12,866 bases of DNA from Rhodobacter sp. (GTDB lineage Bacteria; Pseudomonadota; Alphaproteobacteria; Rhodobacterales; Rhodobacteraceae), in NCBI GenBank assembly GCA_003536295.1, contig DPZQ01000059.1:1-12866 (forward strand). The letters run 5' to 3'. The first letter of the stretch is position 1. Each line of letters starts with the position of its first letter. The position numbers were made by a program, and so were the translations under genes. The notes under the pieces are model-generated. The model was not told the DNA's origin. It saw nothing but the letters and a program-made list of their open reading frames with translations, and did no database searches. Below are positions 6,447 through 12,866 of the stretch, in pieces.

Positions 6447-7654
6447 GGTGTTTTCTCCAAAGCGCTTGCATCCACCTTACCCGAGGGTAAAAGCGGCCAA
6501 TCAGTACGAAAACTAAGGCGTTTTGGGGCCTTAAGGGGGCCAAATTCTTGGCGTAGGGCGGCCAAAACCTCCGCCTCACAGGCTGGATTTCCCTGCACAA
6601 TGGCGCGCAGCCTGTGGCCGCGCTTCGGATCAGGTTCGGCCAGTACAAAGGCCTGGCGCACCCCTTTGAGGCTGCAAAGATAGGCCTCGACCCCTTCAAG
6701 AAAGACATTTTGATCGGCAATCGTGACCATGCGCGTAGCGCGCCCTTCAAGAAACAAGTAAGGCCCTTCAAAACGGCCCCATTCGCCGACGCTGACGTAG
6801 CCATCTTGCCAAACGGCCCCTTGGACGGTGGGGTCGGTATAGCCCAGCGCCACATAGGAGCTTTTCACTAGAATTTTCCCCAGATCTCCAGCCAAAACGG
6901 GTTTTCCTAGGGGCGATGTGAGTACTATTTTAACCCCAGGATAGGGCCTCCCGACAGAATTTGGCGGCGTATCCTTATCACAAAGCGTGATGAAGCTGGT
7001 CTCTGACGCCCCATAAAATTGTAGAATTTTTGCATTAGGAAAAAGCTTGGCAAGGGTTTTGGCCAAATTTGGATCAAGCCGCCCGCCGCCCACCAAAAGA
7101 TGGGCAAGGTTTGCCATCAGGGGGGGCGCGCAATCGGCGATAAGCACCAATTGTGCTGGGGTTGCGTAAAGTATCTGAACGCCTTGATCCAAAATCAGGG
7201 CCGCTTGGCGGTCGGGGCGCAGTCCCTCGTATAGGTAAAGATCAGCCCCTAGGCTTAGCCCTTCGCACAAAGCATAAAGACCAAGTGAGGTGGAAAGCCG
7301 CCCCAAAATTCCGACTTTTGTGCCAATGCCCAGATTAAAAAGTCGCTGATTGACCGCGAATGAGGCCAGCCAACTATTTTGGCCGCGCCTGATCACCCGC
7401 GGAGCACCGCTTGAGCCTGACGTCAAAACCTCAAACTCATTTTCGCCCAAACCCTGTGTGAGGGGCCCCGCCGTTGGCGCAATACGGAAATTTTGTCCCA
7501 CCATAGCCGCAGCCATCGCCCCACAAAGGGCGGGGCCAAGCGGGCGATCGGGCAAAACGGATCTGGGGATGGGACAGGTTGCGGTATCTGCGGCACCAAG
7601 GGTCGCGCCATCGGACAAAAATACCCGCGATTGGCTATGCCATGAAAAGCGCAT
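6443..7654 (-). CDS. Short AMP-binding (acyl-CoA synthetase-like) protein
   Basis: ANL-superfamily protein, which activates carboxylic acids as acyl-adenylates, usually before thioester formation with CoA. It is 403 residues; typical members have about 500-550, so most of the usual N-terminal subdomain is missing and the phosphate loop comes early: LTSGSSGAPR at 77-86. Then follow FYGASETSF (213-221), VGEWGRF (289-295), LEGRATRMV (302-310) and the C-terminal LLPSGKVD (388-395) with the conserved Lys393. Two changes stand out: Arg86 where the loop usually has Lys, and Glu291 where the ribose-binding Asp of TGD is expected. It starts 3 bases after the aroQ stop and overlaps the thiolase start by 4. 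B. subtilis YhfT, beside a BioY, is a comparable protein. The acid substrate is unknown. Confidence 0.85.
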   Translation of the reverse strand: MRFSWHSQSRVFLSDGATLGAADTATCPIPRSVLPDRPLGPALCGAMAAAMVGQNFRIAPTAGPLTQGLGENEFEVLTSGSSGAPRVIRRGQNSWLASFAVNQRLFNLGIGTKVGILGRLSTSLGLYALCEGLSLGADLYLYEGLRPDRQAALILDQGVQILYATPAQLVLIADCAPPLMANLAHLLVGGGRLDPNLAKTLAKLFPNAKILQFYGASETSFITLCDKDTPPNSVGRPYPGVKIVLTSPLGKPVLAGDLGKILVKSSYVALGYTDPTVQGAVWQDGYVSVGEWGRFEGPYLFLEGRATRMVTIADQNVFLEGVEAYLCSLKGVRQAFVLAEPDPKRGHRLRAIVQGNPACEAEVLAALRQEFGPLKAPKRLSFRTDWPLLPSGKVDASALEKTP

Positions 7655-7657
7655 GGC

Positions 7658-8107
7658 TTACCGTGCGGCCGCGCCCAAAAGGACCGCCATACGGTCAAGC
7701 GCCAGCTCATAGCCCTGTGTGCCAAAGCCTGCGATGACGCCCTCGGCGCGGGTGCTGACGTAGCTGTAATGGCGAAAAGTTTCGCGCTTGTGGATGTTTG
7801 AGATATGCACCTCAAGAACGGGGCCCTCATAACTCATGAGCGCATCTAGAATGGCGATAGATGTGTGCGAATAGGCGCCTGGATTGATTATTATTCCAGC
7901 CGCCGATTGTCGTGCTTGGTGGATCATATCCACCAAAGCGCCTTCGTGATTGGACTGCATCGCTTCAAGTGCAAAGCCAAGGGCGGTGGCTTTGACGCGC
8001 ACATTTTGCGCAACATCGGCCAAGGTTTCACGGCCGTACATTTCAGGTTGGCGTAGCCCCAAAAGATTTAGGTTTGGCCCGTTTATAAGGAATATCGTTT
8101 GTGTCAC
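7658..8107 (-). CDS. aroQ: 3-dehydroquinate dehydratase, type II
   Basis: Third step of the shikimate pathway: dehydrates 3-dehydroquinate to 3-dehydroshikimate; a small cytosolic enzyme, normally a dodecamer. With a GTG start at 8107 it has 149 residues, the family length. Seen: INGPNLNLLGLRQPEMYG with the catalytic Tyr24, QSNHEG (51-56), INPGAYSHTS (74-83) including Asn75, and EVHISNIHKRE (99-109) with His101, then FRHYSY. The frame runs open to a TTG at 8176, but that would add 23 residues unlike the family and would begin upstream of the promoter proposed for this gene. It heads the operon with the AMP-binding and thiolase genes. In many bacteria aroQ neighbours accB and accC, whose product carries biotin; those genes are not here. 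Confidence 0.93.
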   Translation of the reverse strand: MTQTIFLINGPNLNLLGLRQPEMYGRETLADVAQNVRVKATALGFALEAMQSNHEGALVDMIHQARQSAAGIIINPGAYSHTSIAILDALMSYEGPVLEVHISNIHKRETFRHYSYVSTRAEGVIAGFGTQGYELALDRMAVLLGAAAR

Positions 8108-8128
8108 AGTCTCACTCGCTTTTAGGTC

Positions 8129-8156
8129 AAGATACAAGTTTTGCGGTGCCAAGCAA
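8129..8156 (-). promoter_or_regulatory. Candidate aroQ-operon promoter
   Basis: On the minus strand TTGCTT (8156-8151) and TATCTT (8134-8129) are separated by 16 bases, in the 85-base gap between metF and aroQ. Transcription would start near 8122, giving a leader of about 15 bases before the aroQ GTG. This agrees with choosing GTG rather than the upstream TTG. Both hexamers are only partial matches to the sigma-70 consensus. No terminator hairpin for metF was seen in the gap. Confidence 0.35.
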
Positions 8157-8192
8157 GCCCGTTCGCATCCTACCAAAGCGCGCCCCCCGCGA

Positions 8193-9062
8193 TCACGCCA
8201 CCATTTGTAAGGTAGACTTCGCTTTTAAACCCAACGCAAGACAGGTATCGCGGGTCAGTTGAGGGCGGTTTAGGGTGTAGAAATGTAAATCTTCCACCCC
8301 TTCGCTTAACAGCTGATCACAAAGCTGGGTGCAGTGGGTCAAAGATAAAAGTTCTTCTCTTCCATCGCGGGCAGCCACGCTAAAAGCCGCGTCTAACACC
8401 GGGGGAATTAAACTGCCCGCGCGTTTGGCAAAGGCCTTGACCCCAGCCCAATTTTCCACGGGAAAAATGCCTGGGATAATCGGAAAATCAATGCCCGCCG
8501 CTAGAACGCGATCGCGAAAGCGCAAAAAGGTATCGGCTTTGAAGAAAAACTGGGTGATAGCACTTGTCGCGCCTGCGTCGATCTTAGCTTTCAGCCAGTC
8601 AAGGTCGCGCTCAGCCCCTTGGCTGTCGGGGTGCACCTCGGGGTAGGCGGCGACGCGCAGGTTGAAATCACCCGTTTGGGCCAAGGCCTTGATCAATTCA
8701 ACAGAAGACGCGAAGCCGCCATTGCTGGGGGAAAAGCCACTTTTTCCTTTGGGTGGGTCACCGCGCAGCGCCACGATATCGCGCACACCCGCTGCATGAT
8801 ATGCGCGGGCAATGTCCAGTGTTTCTTCCCGCGTGGCCGCAACGCAAGTGAGATGCGCGGCCACATTCAGGCCCGCTTTACGCCCAATCGCCGTAACCGC
8901 TTGGTGGGTCAGCGCGCGTGTGCTACCTCCTGCCCCATATGTAACCGACACAAAACCAGGCTGAAAAGGTGCAAGCATCTGCACGGTATCCCACAGGCGA
9001 AAAGACGCTTCGATATCTTTAGGGGGGAAAAACTCAAATGATACACGCGGGATAATGGACAT
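8193..9062 (-). CDS. metF: 5,10-methylenetetrahydrofolate reductase
   Basis: Reduces 5,10-methylene-tetrahydrofolate to 5-methyl-tetrahydrofolate, the methyl donor for methionine synthesis; an FAD enzyme using NAD(P)H. It has 289 residues, matching the bacterial MetF length. Seen: VSFEFFPPK (7-15) with the conserved Glu10, VSVTYGAGG (38-46), HLTCVAAT (70-77), ALRGDPP (98-104), VAAYPEVHP (137-145), ITQFFF (169-174), IIPGIFPV and LHFYTLNRP. Start: a GTG at 9071 is in frame, but the GAGGAG ribosome binding site overlaps it and is placed correctly for the ATG at 9062, so I use that. It diverges from metR across a region with two MetR-type boxes, which implies homocysteine-responsive control by MetR. 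Confidence 0.95.
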   Translation of the reverse strand: MSIIPRVSFEFFPPKDIEASFRLWDTVQMLAPFQPGFVSVTYGAGGSTRALTHQAVTAIGRKAGLNVAAHLTCVAATREETLDIARAYHAAGVRDIVALRGDPPKGKSGFSPSNGGFASSVELIKALAQTGDFNLRVAAYPEVHPDSQGAERDLDWLKAKIDAGATSAITQFFFKADTFLRFRDRVLAAGIDFPIIPGIFPVENWAGVKAFAKRAGSLIPPVLDAAFSVAARDGREELLSLTHCTQLCDQLLSEGVEDLHFYTLNRPQLTRDTCLALGLKAKSTLQMVA

Positions 9063-9095
9063 GGACGGCACTCCTCTTTAACTCCTTATGCCCCA

Positions 9096-9124
9096 TTGAC
9101 GTTTTTGAGTAAAATTCATATTAA
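9096..9124 (+). promoter_or_regulatory. Candidate metR promoter
   Basis: TTGACG (9096-9101) and TATTAA (9119-9124) are separated by exactly 17 bases and face metR. Transcription would begin near 9131, with a leader of about 18 bases. The upstream MetR-type box (9106-9118) fills nearly the whole spacer, an arrangement that suits autorepression. Confidence 0.45.
9106..9118. promoter_or_regulatory. MetR-type box 1: TGAG-N5-TTCA
   Basis: Matches the enterobacterial MetR consensus TGAA-N5-TTCA in seven of the eight defined bases; the fourth base is G instead of A. It lies between the -35 and -10 of the candidate metR promoter. Confidence 0.55.
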
Positions 9125-9134
9125 TCATATTAAT
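9117..9134. repeat. Tandem 9-base repeat CATATTAAT x2
   Basis: Two perfect adjacent copies (9117-9125 and 9126-9134) between the two MetR-type boxes; a degraded copy (CATATTGAAT) follows at 9153-9162 inside metR. One copy overlaps the end of box 1 and contains the metR -10. The duplication sets the distance between the boxes. Confidence 0.6.
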
Positions 9135-9136
9135 TA

Positions 9137-9149
9137 TGAGGATAATTCA
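9137..9149. promoter_or_regulatory. MetR-type box 2: TGAG-N5-TTCA, over the metR ribosome binding site
   Basis: The same eight defined bases as box 1, including the same fourth-base G, starting 31 bases after it (about three helical turns). It covers the metR ribosome binding site and the A of the ATG, so a bound protein could block metR expression while being placed upstream of metF. Confidence 0.5.
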
Positions 9150-10057
9150 TGCATATTGAATTTCGCCATCTGCGTACCATTCGCGCCATTCACCAAGCTG
9201 GCGGTCTTGCGCGGGCGGCAGATATTTTAAACATGACCCAATCGGCCCTGTCGCATCAGGTCAAAGGGCTGGAAGATCAGGCTGGGATTGAGCTGTTTGT
9301 GCGCCGCTCAAAACCACTAAAGCTTTCGGTGGCGGGGCACCGTTTGTTGCGCTTGGCCGAAAAAATTTTACCGGAAATTGACGCTCTCAGCGATGAATTT
9401 CGCGCACTGCAAATGGGCAAAACGGGCCGCTTACATATAGCGATGGAGTGTCACGCCTGTTTTGATTGGCTTTTCTTAGTGCTTGAAACTTTTCGTCGTG
9501 CCTGGCCAGAAGTTGACGTTGATATTCGCGCGGGCTTGGCCTTTGATGCGTTTCCAGCGTTGCTGCGCGAAGAAATTGATCTGGTCATTACCTCTGACCC
9601 AAGCAACATGCTTGGGGTGGTTTTTAACCCTTTGTTTGATTACCACCCTATGTTTGTGACCGCTTCAAATAATCCGCTGGCGCAAAAAACTTTTATCACA
9701 GCAGAGGATTTCCGCGATCAACTGCTGATCACCTATCCAGTCGCACGCGATAAGTTAGATGTTTTCACCGAGGTGCTTAACCCTGCCAAAATCGAGCCGC
9801 GGGCAACCCGTCAAGTCGAGCTGACAGCCATGATCTTAATGTTGGTGGCGGCTAATCGTGGCGTGTCGGTCTTACCTGACTGGGTGCTGCGCGATGTTCG
9901 CTCGAACACTGATTTCGTGACATTACCTTTGGGGCCGCACCCTGTCGTCAAAAGGCTTTATGCCGCGACCCGCGCAGAAGATGCCACAAAACCTTATATG
10001 GCGCAGTTTTTACGTCTAAGCCGCTCAGAACCCGTGAAATTGCAGCGCAACCTCTGA
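9149..10057 (+). CDS. metR: LysR-family regulator MetR
   Basis: LysR-type activator of methionine genes, in known cases responding to homocysteine. It has 302 residues. The N-terminal helix-turn-helix (about 1-60) includes GGLARAADILNMTQSALSHQ (18-37) and RSKPLKLS (53-60). The effector domain carries marks seen in E. coli MetR: AMECHACFDWL (close to IECHSCIQWL), DLVITSDP, DYHPMFV, LLITYPVARDKLDVF and GVSVLPDWV. Its position, divergent from metF with two MetR-type boxes between, agrees fully with the name. Autoregulation is likely because one box sits in its promoter and the other on its ribosome binding site. Confidence 0.93.
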   Translation: MHIEFRHLRTIRAIHQAGGLARAADILNMTQSALSHQVKGLEDQAGIELFVRRSKPLKLSVAGHRLLRLAEKILPEIDALSDEFRALQMGKTGRLHIAMECHACFDWLFLVLETFRRAWPEVDVDIRAGLAFDAFPALLREEIDLVITSDPSNMLGVVFNPLFDYHPMFVTASNNPLAQKTFITAEDFRDQLLITYPVARDKLDVFTEVLNPAKIEPRATRQVELTAMILMLVAANRGVSVLPDWVLRDVRSNTDFVTLPLGPHPVVKRLYAATRAEDATKPYMAQFLRLSRSEPVKLQRNL

Positions 10058-10132
10058 AAGAAAAGCATCCCCCCTTTTCATTATGGGGAACCTCCCGTAT
10101 ATCCGCGCTTTGAATGAGAGGGAGCCACGACA

Positions 10133-10921
10133 ATGCAAGGCAGCGCTAACCTGAATCTGATGATCAAAACCGCCCGCAAGGCGGGACGATCGCTTGTCAA
10201 AGACTTCCGCGAAGTCGAAAATTTACAAGTCTCATCGAAGGGGCCTGGAGACTTTGTCTCGCGAGCCGACCGCGAGGCTGAGCGTTTGATCAAGACCGAT
10301 CTGATGGAAGCGCGCCCCACCTATGGCTGGTTGGGCGAAGAAACAGGAGCAGACGAAGGGTCAGACCCGACCCGCCGTTGGATCGTTGATCCGCTGGATG
10401 GCACCACGAATTTCTTACATGGTTTACCGCATTGGGCCGTGTCGATCGCGCTGGAGCATAAGGGCGAAATCACCGCAGCGGTGGTTTTTGATGCTGCCAA
10501 GGACGAAATGTTCTTTGCTGAAAAAGGTGCCGGCGCTTGGCTGAATGAAAGCCGTTTGCGCGTGTCGGGCCGCAATAAGATGATTGAGGGTATTTTTGCC
10601 ACGGGCGTGCCCTTTGGTGGCACCGGGCCTTTGCCTGCTACCTTGCAAGATCTGGCGCGCTTAATGCCCGTTTGTGCGGGCGTTCGCCGTTGGGGAGCTG
10701 CGGCTCTTGATTTGGCCTATGTTGCTGCTGGTCGTTATGACGGCTATTGGGAACGCCACATCAAGCCTTGGGACATTGCGGCAGGTATTCTGATAGTACG
10801 CGAAGCAGGCGGCATGGTTGGTGCAATTGATCCTGCCCAAGATCCTGTGGCGGATGGGTCGATAATCTGTGCCAATGACGCTCTCTTCGCGGCATTGGCA
10901 AAAACTATTCGCAACAGCTGA
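10133..10921 (+). CDS. suhB: Inositol-1-monophosphatase family protein (SuhB type)
   Basis: Mg-dependent phosphatase of the inositol monophosphatase / FIG superfamily; SuhB-type members hydrolyse inositol phosphates, and in E. coli SuhB also takes part in rRNA transcription antitermination. It has 262 residues, the usual length. Metal-binding motifs are complete: WLGEET with Glu69/Glu70 (66-71), WIVDPLDGTTNF (83-94) with Asp86 and Asp89, and KPWDIAAG (211-218) with Asp214. GGGAG lies about 8 bases ahead of the ATG. It follows metR after 75 bases with no clear terminator and ends 7 bases before the convergent rhomboid gene. CysQ or fructose-bisphosphatase activity cannot be excluded from motifs alone. 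Confidence 0.88.
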   Translation: MQGSANLNLMIKTARKAGRSLVKDFREVENLQVSSKGPGDFVSRADREAERLIKTDLMEARPTYGWLGEETGADEGSDPTRRWIVDPLDGTTNFLHGLPHWAVSIALEHKGEITAAVVFDAAKDEMFFAEKGAGAWLNESRLRVSGRNKMIEGIFATGVPFGGTGPLPATLQDLARLMPVCAGVRRWGAAALDLAYVAAGRYDGYWERHIKPWDIAAGILIVREAGGMVGAIDPAQDPVADGSIICANDALFAALAKTIRNS

Positions 10922-10928
10922 GTGCTTG

Positions 10929-11666
10929 TTAACGGCGCCGCTTAATTATTGGAATTGAGCTGGGCCGAAAGTCAGGCGCGTCGGGCTGTTTGGGCTTACC
11001 GCCTGCGCGCGCCCAATAAGCCCTTCCCCCCAAAGCCCACCATTTAGGAAGGATCAGCAATGCCCCCACAATAAAGCCGCCAATATGCGCCCAATAGGCC
11101 GTGCCTGTACTGTCCGTCTGTGCCCCGTAGCCGTTCAAAAGCTGCAACCCAAACCAAAGGCCAAGCACCAGCCAAGCGCGAATGGGCCAGATTTTGAAAA
11201 ACACCCCGAAAAAGAAAAGCACATCTACCCTCGCCTTGGGATAAAGCAGCATATAGGCACCTAAAACCCCTGCAATCGCCCCCGATGCTCCGACCATCGG
11301 CACCAACGACCAAGGGTCCGATACCAAGTGAAACAGCCCCGCCCCAACGCCCGAGGCCATATAAAACATCAAAAAGCGCCGATGCCCGAGCATATCCTCA
11401 AGGTTGTCACCAAAAATCCACAGATAAAGCATATTTCCCGCCAAATGCATAAACCCTGCGTGCAAGAACATGGTGGTGAACAAACTGCTATAGCCTTGAC
11501 CCGCGAAAAATTGCGCGGGTCTTAGGCCGTAATGCAAGAAAAGCTGCTGCATCTGACGCGGTCCATAGTCCCAAGTGGATAAAAAGACTGCTACATTGAT
11601 TAAAATAAGCCCATAGGTGACATAAGGGATCGAGGCCGACGGGTTGTGATCGCGGATAGGAAACAT
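10929..11666 (-). CDS. Rhomboid-family intramembrane serine protease
   Basis: Polytopic inner-membrane protease that cuts transmembrane segments. It has 245 residues with about six hydrophobic helices and a basic tail (IKRRR at the end). The catalytic dyad is Ser128 in GASGAIAG (126-133) and His194 in AHIGGF. The supporting HAGFMHLAGN (69-78) supplies the His and Asn that stabilise the oxyanion in GlpG. An insertion between the serine helix and the histidine helix (about 142-165) is hydrophobic (VLFFFGVFFKIW). It starts 26 bases after the putA stop, so it may be read from the putA message. The physiological substrate is unknown. Confidence 0.92.
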   Translation of the reverse strand: MFPIRDHNPSASIPYVTYGLILINVAVFLSTWDYGPRQMQQLFLHYGLRPAQFFAGQGYSSLFTTMFLHAGFMHLAGNMLYLWIFGDNLEDMLGHRRFLMFYMASGVGAGLFHLVSDPWSLVPMVGASGAIAGVLGAYMLLYPKARVDVLFFFGVFFKIWPIRAWLVLGLWFGLQLLNGYGAQTDSTGTAYWAHIGGFIVGALLILPKWWALGGRAYWARAGGKPKQPDAPDFRPSSIPIIKRRR

Positions 11667-11692
11667 CCATTACTCTTTTTTAAAGCTTTGGA

Positions 11693-12866
11693 CTAATGTG
11701 CCCCATTCCCAACACCCGCCTCAAGCAGTAATTGCGCATTTCCGCCTGCGGCAGTTGTGTCAACGCAGACATGGCGTTCAAACACCACATCGGCAAAAAC
11801 GGGGGCGCGAGTGATCAGTTGCAAAATTGGGCCCTCAGCTTGGCGCAGCGCTTTCAAATAGGCGCGTGCGTCTTTATTTTGACCCCAAAAGATCGCCCCG
11901 CCAAAGCCGCGCAATTTGGACAACTCAGCGGCATCCATATCTTGGGCCAACACACCAACCCCGCCCAAAGCCGTAAGGGCAGCAAGCTGGATCTCAGCCC
12001 CCGCAAGGCTTGGACCAAGGCATAAAATAGGATTGCGGGCGAAACGGTAAAGACGGTTACTTTCGCCCGTGGGGCCGCGCATATCGGCCAAGCTTATGGC
12101 TTTGGTGCCGCGCTGCGCAAGGGCCGCATCAAGCGCTTTTTGCACCAGCGGAACAAGCGCGGGCCCCGTAATGGGTGACGGGGCGGTGGTGACATTTTGG
12201 CTTTGACAAAAGCGCGAAAGATAAAGCGGGCCGCCCGCTTTTGGCCCAGTTCCAGACAAGCCCTCGCCACCGAACGGTTGGCTTTCCACCACTGCGCCTA
12301 TTTGGTTACGGTTGATATATATATTGCCCATTTTCAGATGGGTGACCGCATATTGCACCCGATCATCAATGCGCGAATGAAGGCCAAAGGTCAGCCCATA
12401 GCCACAGCCGTTAATGTCAGCAATCACTTTAGGAAGATCGGCCGCCTTAAAGGTTGCCAAGTGCAAAATAGGCCCGAAAATTTCGGATTTAATATCTTTT
12501 ATTCCCTGAACGGCAATAACAGTTGGCGCAATAAAATAGCCCTCATCGGGGCAAGGCAGGGTGAATAACACCCGCCCCTCGTCTTTGGCTATCTGCACCT
12601 GCGCGGCCAGATGGTCACGGGCGGCTTGGTCGATCACGGGGCCAATATCGGTCGACAGATCCCAAGGATCGCCCAAACGCAAGGCCTCCATCGCGCCATA
12701 AAGCATTTTGGTGAAGGCGTGTGCCACATCTTCTTGCACATAAAGACAGCGCAGTGCTGAACAGCGCTGCCCCGCCGATTGAAAGGCCGACGCCAGAATG
12801 TCCCGCACCGCTTGTTCGGGCAGCGCTGTTGAGTCGACAATCATCGCATTGATGCCACCAGGTTCA
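11693..12866 (-). CDS. putA: Bifunctional proline / P5C dehydrogenase, C-terminal part (runs off right edge)
   Basis: PutA oxidises proline to glutamate in two coupled steps. The 390 visible residues hold the end of the P5C dehydrogenase domain and the C-terminal domain; proline dehydrogenase lies outside. The frame stays open to base 12866, where it reads EPGGINAMIVDSTALPEQ, so the ATG at 12844 is internal and not a start. The catalytic cysteine is in SAGQRCSALR (codon 12763-12761). Then come FGPILHLATF, YINRNQIGAVV and FGGEGLSGTGPKAGGP (about 12226-12285). After these lies a further region of about 180 residues with MRGPTGESN and ending in TTAAGGNAQLLLEAG, as in long (type B/C) PutA proteins. 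The stop is TAG. Confidence 0.96.
   Translation of the reverse strand, partial: EPGGINAMIVDSTALPEQAVRDILASAFQSAGQRCSALRCLYVQEDVAHAFTKMLYGAMEALRLGDPWDLSTDIGPVIDQAARDHLAAQVQIAKDEGRVLFTLPCPDEGYFIAPTVIAVQGIKDIKSEIFGPILHLATFKAADLPKVIADINGCGYGLTFGLHSRIDDRVQYAVTHLKMGNIYINRNQIGAVVESQPFGGEGLSGTGPKAGGPLYLSRFCQSQNVTTAPSPITGPALVPLVQKALDAALAQRGTKAISLADMRGPTGESNRLYRFARNPILCLGPSLAGAEIQLAALTALGGVGVLAQDMDAAELSKLRGFGGAIFWGQNKDARAYLKALRQAEGPILQLITRAPVFADVVFERHVCVDTTAAGGNAQLLLEAGVGNGAH

Larger units (their letters stand above)
9063..9148. promoter_or_regulatory. metF/metR divergent control region
   Basis: This 86-base, AT-rich region holds the signals for both genes. metF has a GAGGAG ribosome binding site (about 9070-9075 on the minus strand). 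metR has GAGGAT (9138-9143) ahead of its ATG. It contains two MetR-type boxes, a good metR promoter and a tandem 9-base repeat, listed separately. A metF promoter is less clear: TTATCC (9145-9140) and TAATAT (9123-9118) on the minus strand with a 16-base spacer would overlap the metR promoter. Confidence 0.75.

Noticed and set aside
6298..6855. Open frame on the minus strand across the ligase/thiolase junction (185 codons)
   Set aside because: It lies out of frame over two well-supported coupled genes and shows no recognisable domain.
8108..8176. TTG start for aroQ giving 23 more residues
   Set aside because: The family begins just before INGPNLNLLG. The extension would also start upstream of the likely promoter.
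10070..10090. C-run and G-run after metR as a terminator hairpin
   Set aside because: The stem is about five bases with a long loop and no following T-run on either strand.
12312..12326. Alternating TA run (GATATATATATTG) as a structural or regulatory element
   Set aside because: It encodes the conserved IYINRN stretch of PutA in frame; codon choice explains it.

Overview
The window looks like chromosomal DNA from an alphaproteobacterium, most likely of the Rhodobacterales (roseobacter type). This rests on protein character and gene content: a tripartite BioMNY biotin importer, a GabT close to the enterobacterial enzyme, a MetR/metF pair and a long multidomain PutA. It is housekeeping and metabolic sequence with tightly packed genes. 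I see no tRNA, rRNA, CRISPR, IS element or phage gene. Two genes run off the window: topA on the left and putA on the right.

Layout. (1) 1-1025, minus: N-terminal part of DNA topoisomerase I. (2) 1026-1443: a 418-base divergent intergenic region with a candidate topA promoter and three perfect inverted repeats. (3) 1444-5325, plus: gabT, bioM, bioN, bioY and a nitroreductase-family gene. Gaps are 34 bases or less, and the last four genes overlap one another, so this reads as one operon. (4) 5322-8107, minus: aroQ, a short AMP-binding (acyl-CoA synthetase-like) gene and a thiolase-family gene, also coupled by a 3-base gap and a 4-base overlap. The two operons converge so tightly that their stop codons share one TTAA. 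(5) 8193-10057: metF (minus) and metR (plus) diverge around an 86-base control region holding two MetR-type boxes. (6) 10133-12866: a SuhB-type inositol monophosphatase gene (plus) converges on a rhomboid protease gene, which lies downstream of putA (both minus).

How the genes fit together. The most interesting block is 2756-7654: a complete biotin ECF transporter joined to a nitroreductase, a thiolase-like protein and an acyl-adenylate-forming protein. Bacillus subtilis has a biotin-regulated operon combining a BioY, a CoA-ligase-like protein and a thiolase-like protein (yhfU-yhfT-yhfS). This locus has the same three families plus a flavoenzyme, in a different gene order. The thiolase-like and ligase-like proteins both depart from their families at catalytic positions, so their reaction is probably not ordinary acetoacetyl-CoA thiolysis or fatty acid activation. 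A role around biotin, or a pimelate-like or other acyl precursor, is a hypothesis only.

Several starts were set from the sequence. bioN starts at 3468, overlapping bioM by 26 bases. aroQ uses a GTG at 8107. metF uses the ATG at 9062. No BioR-type (TTATMKATAA) or obvious BirA-type operator was seen before the biotin genes.
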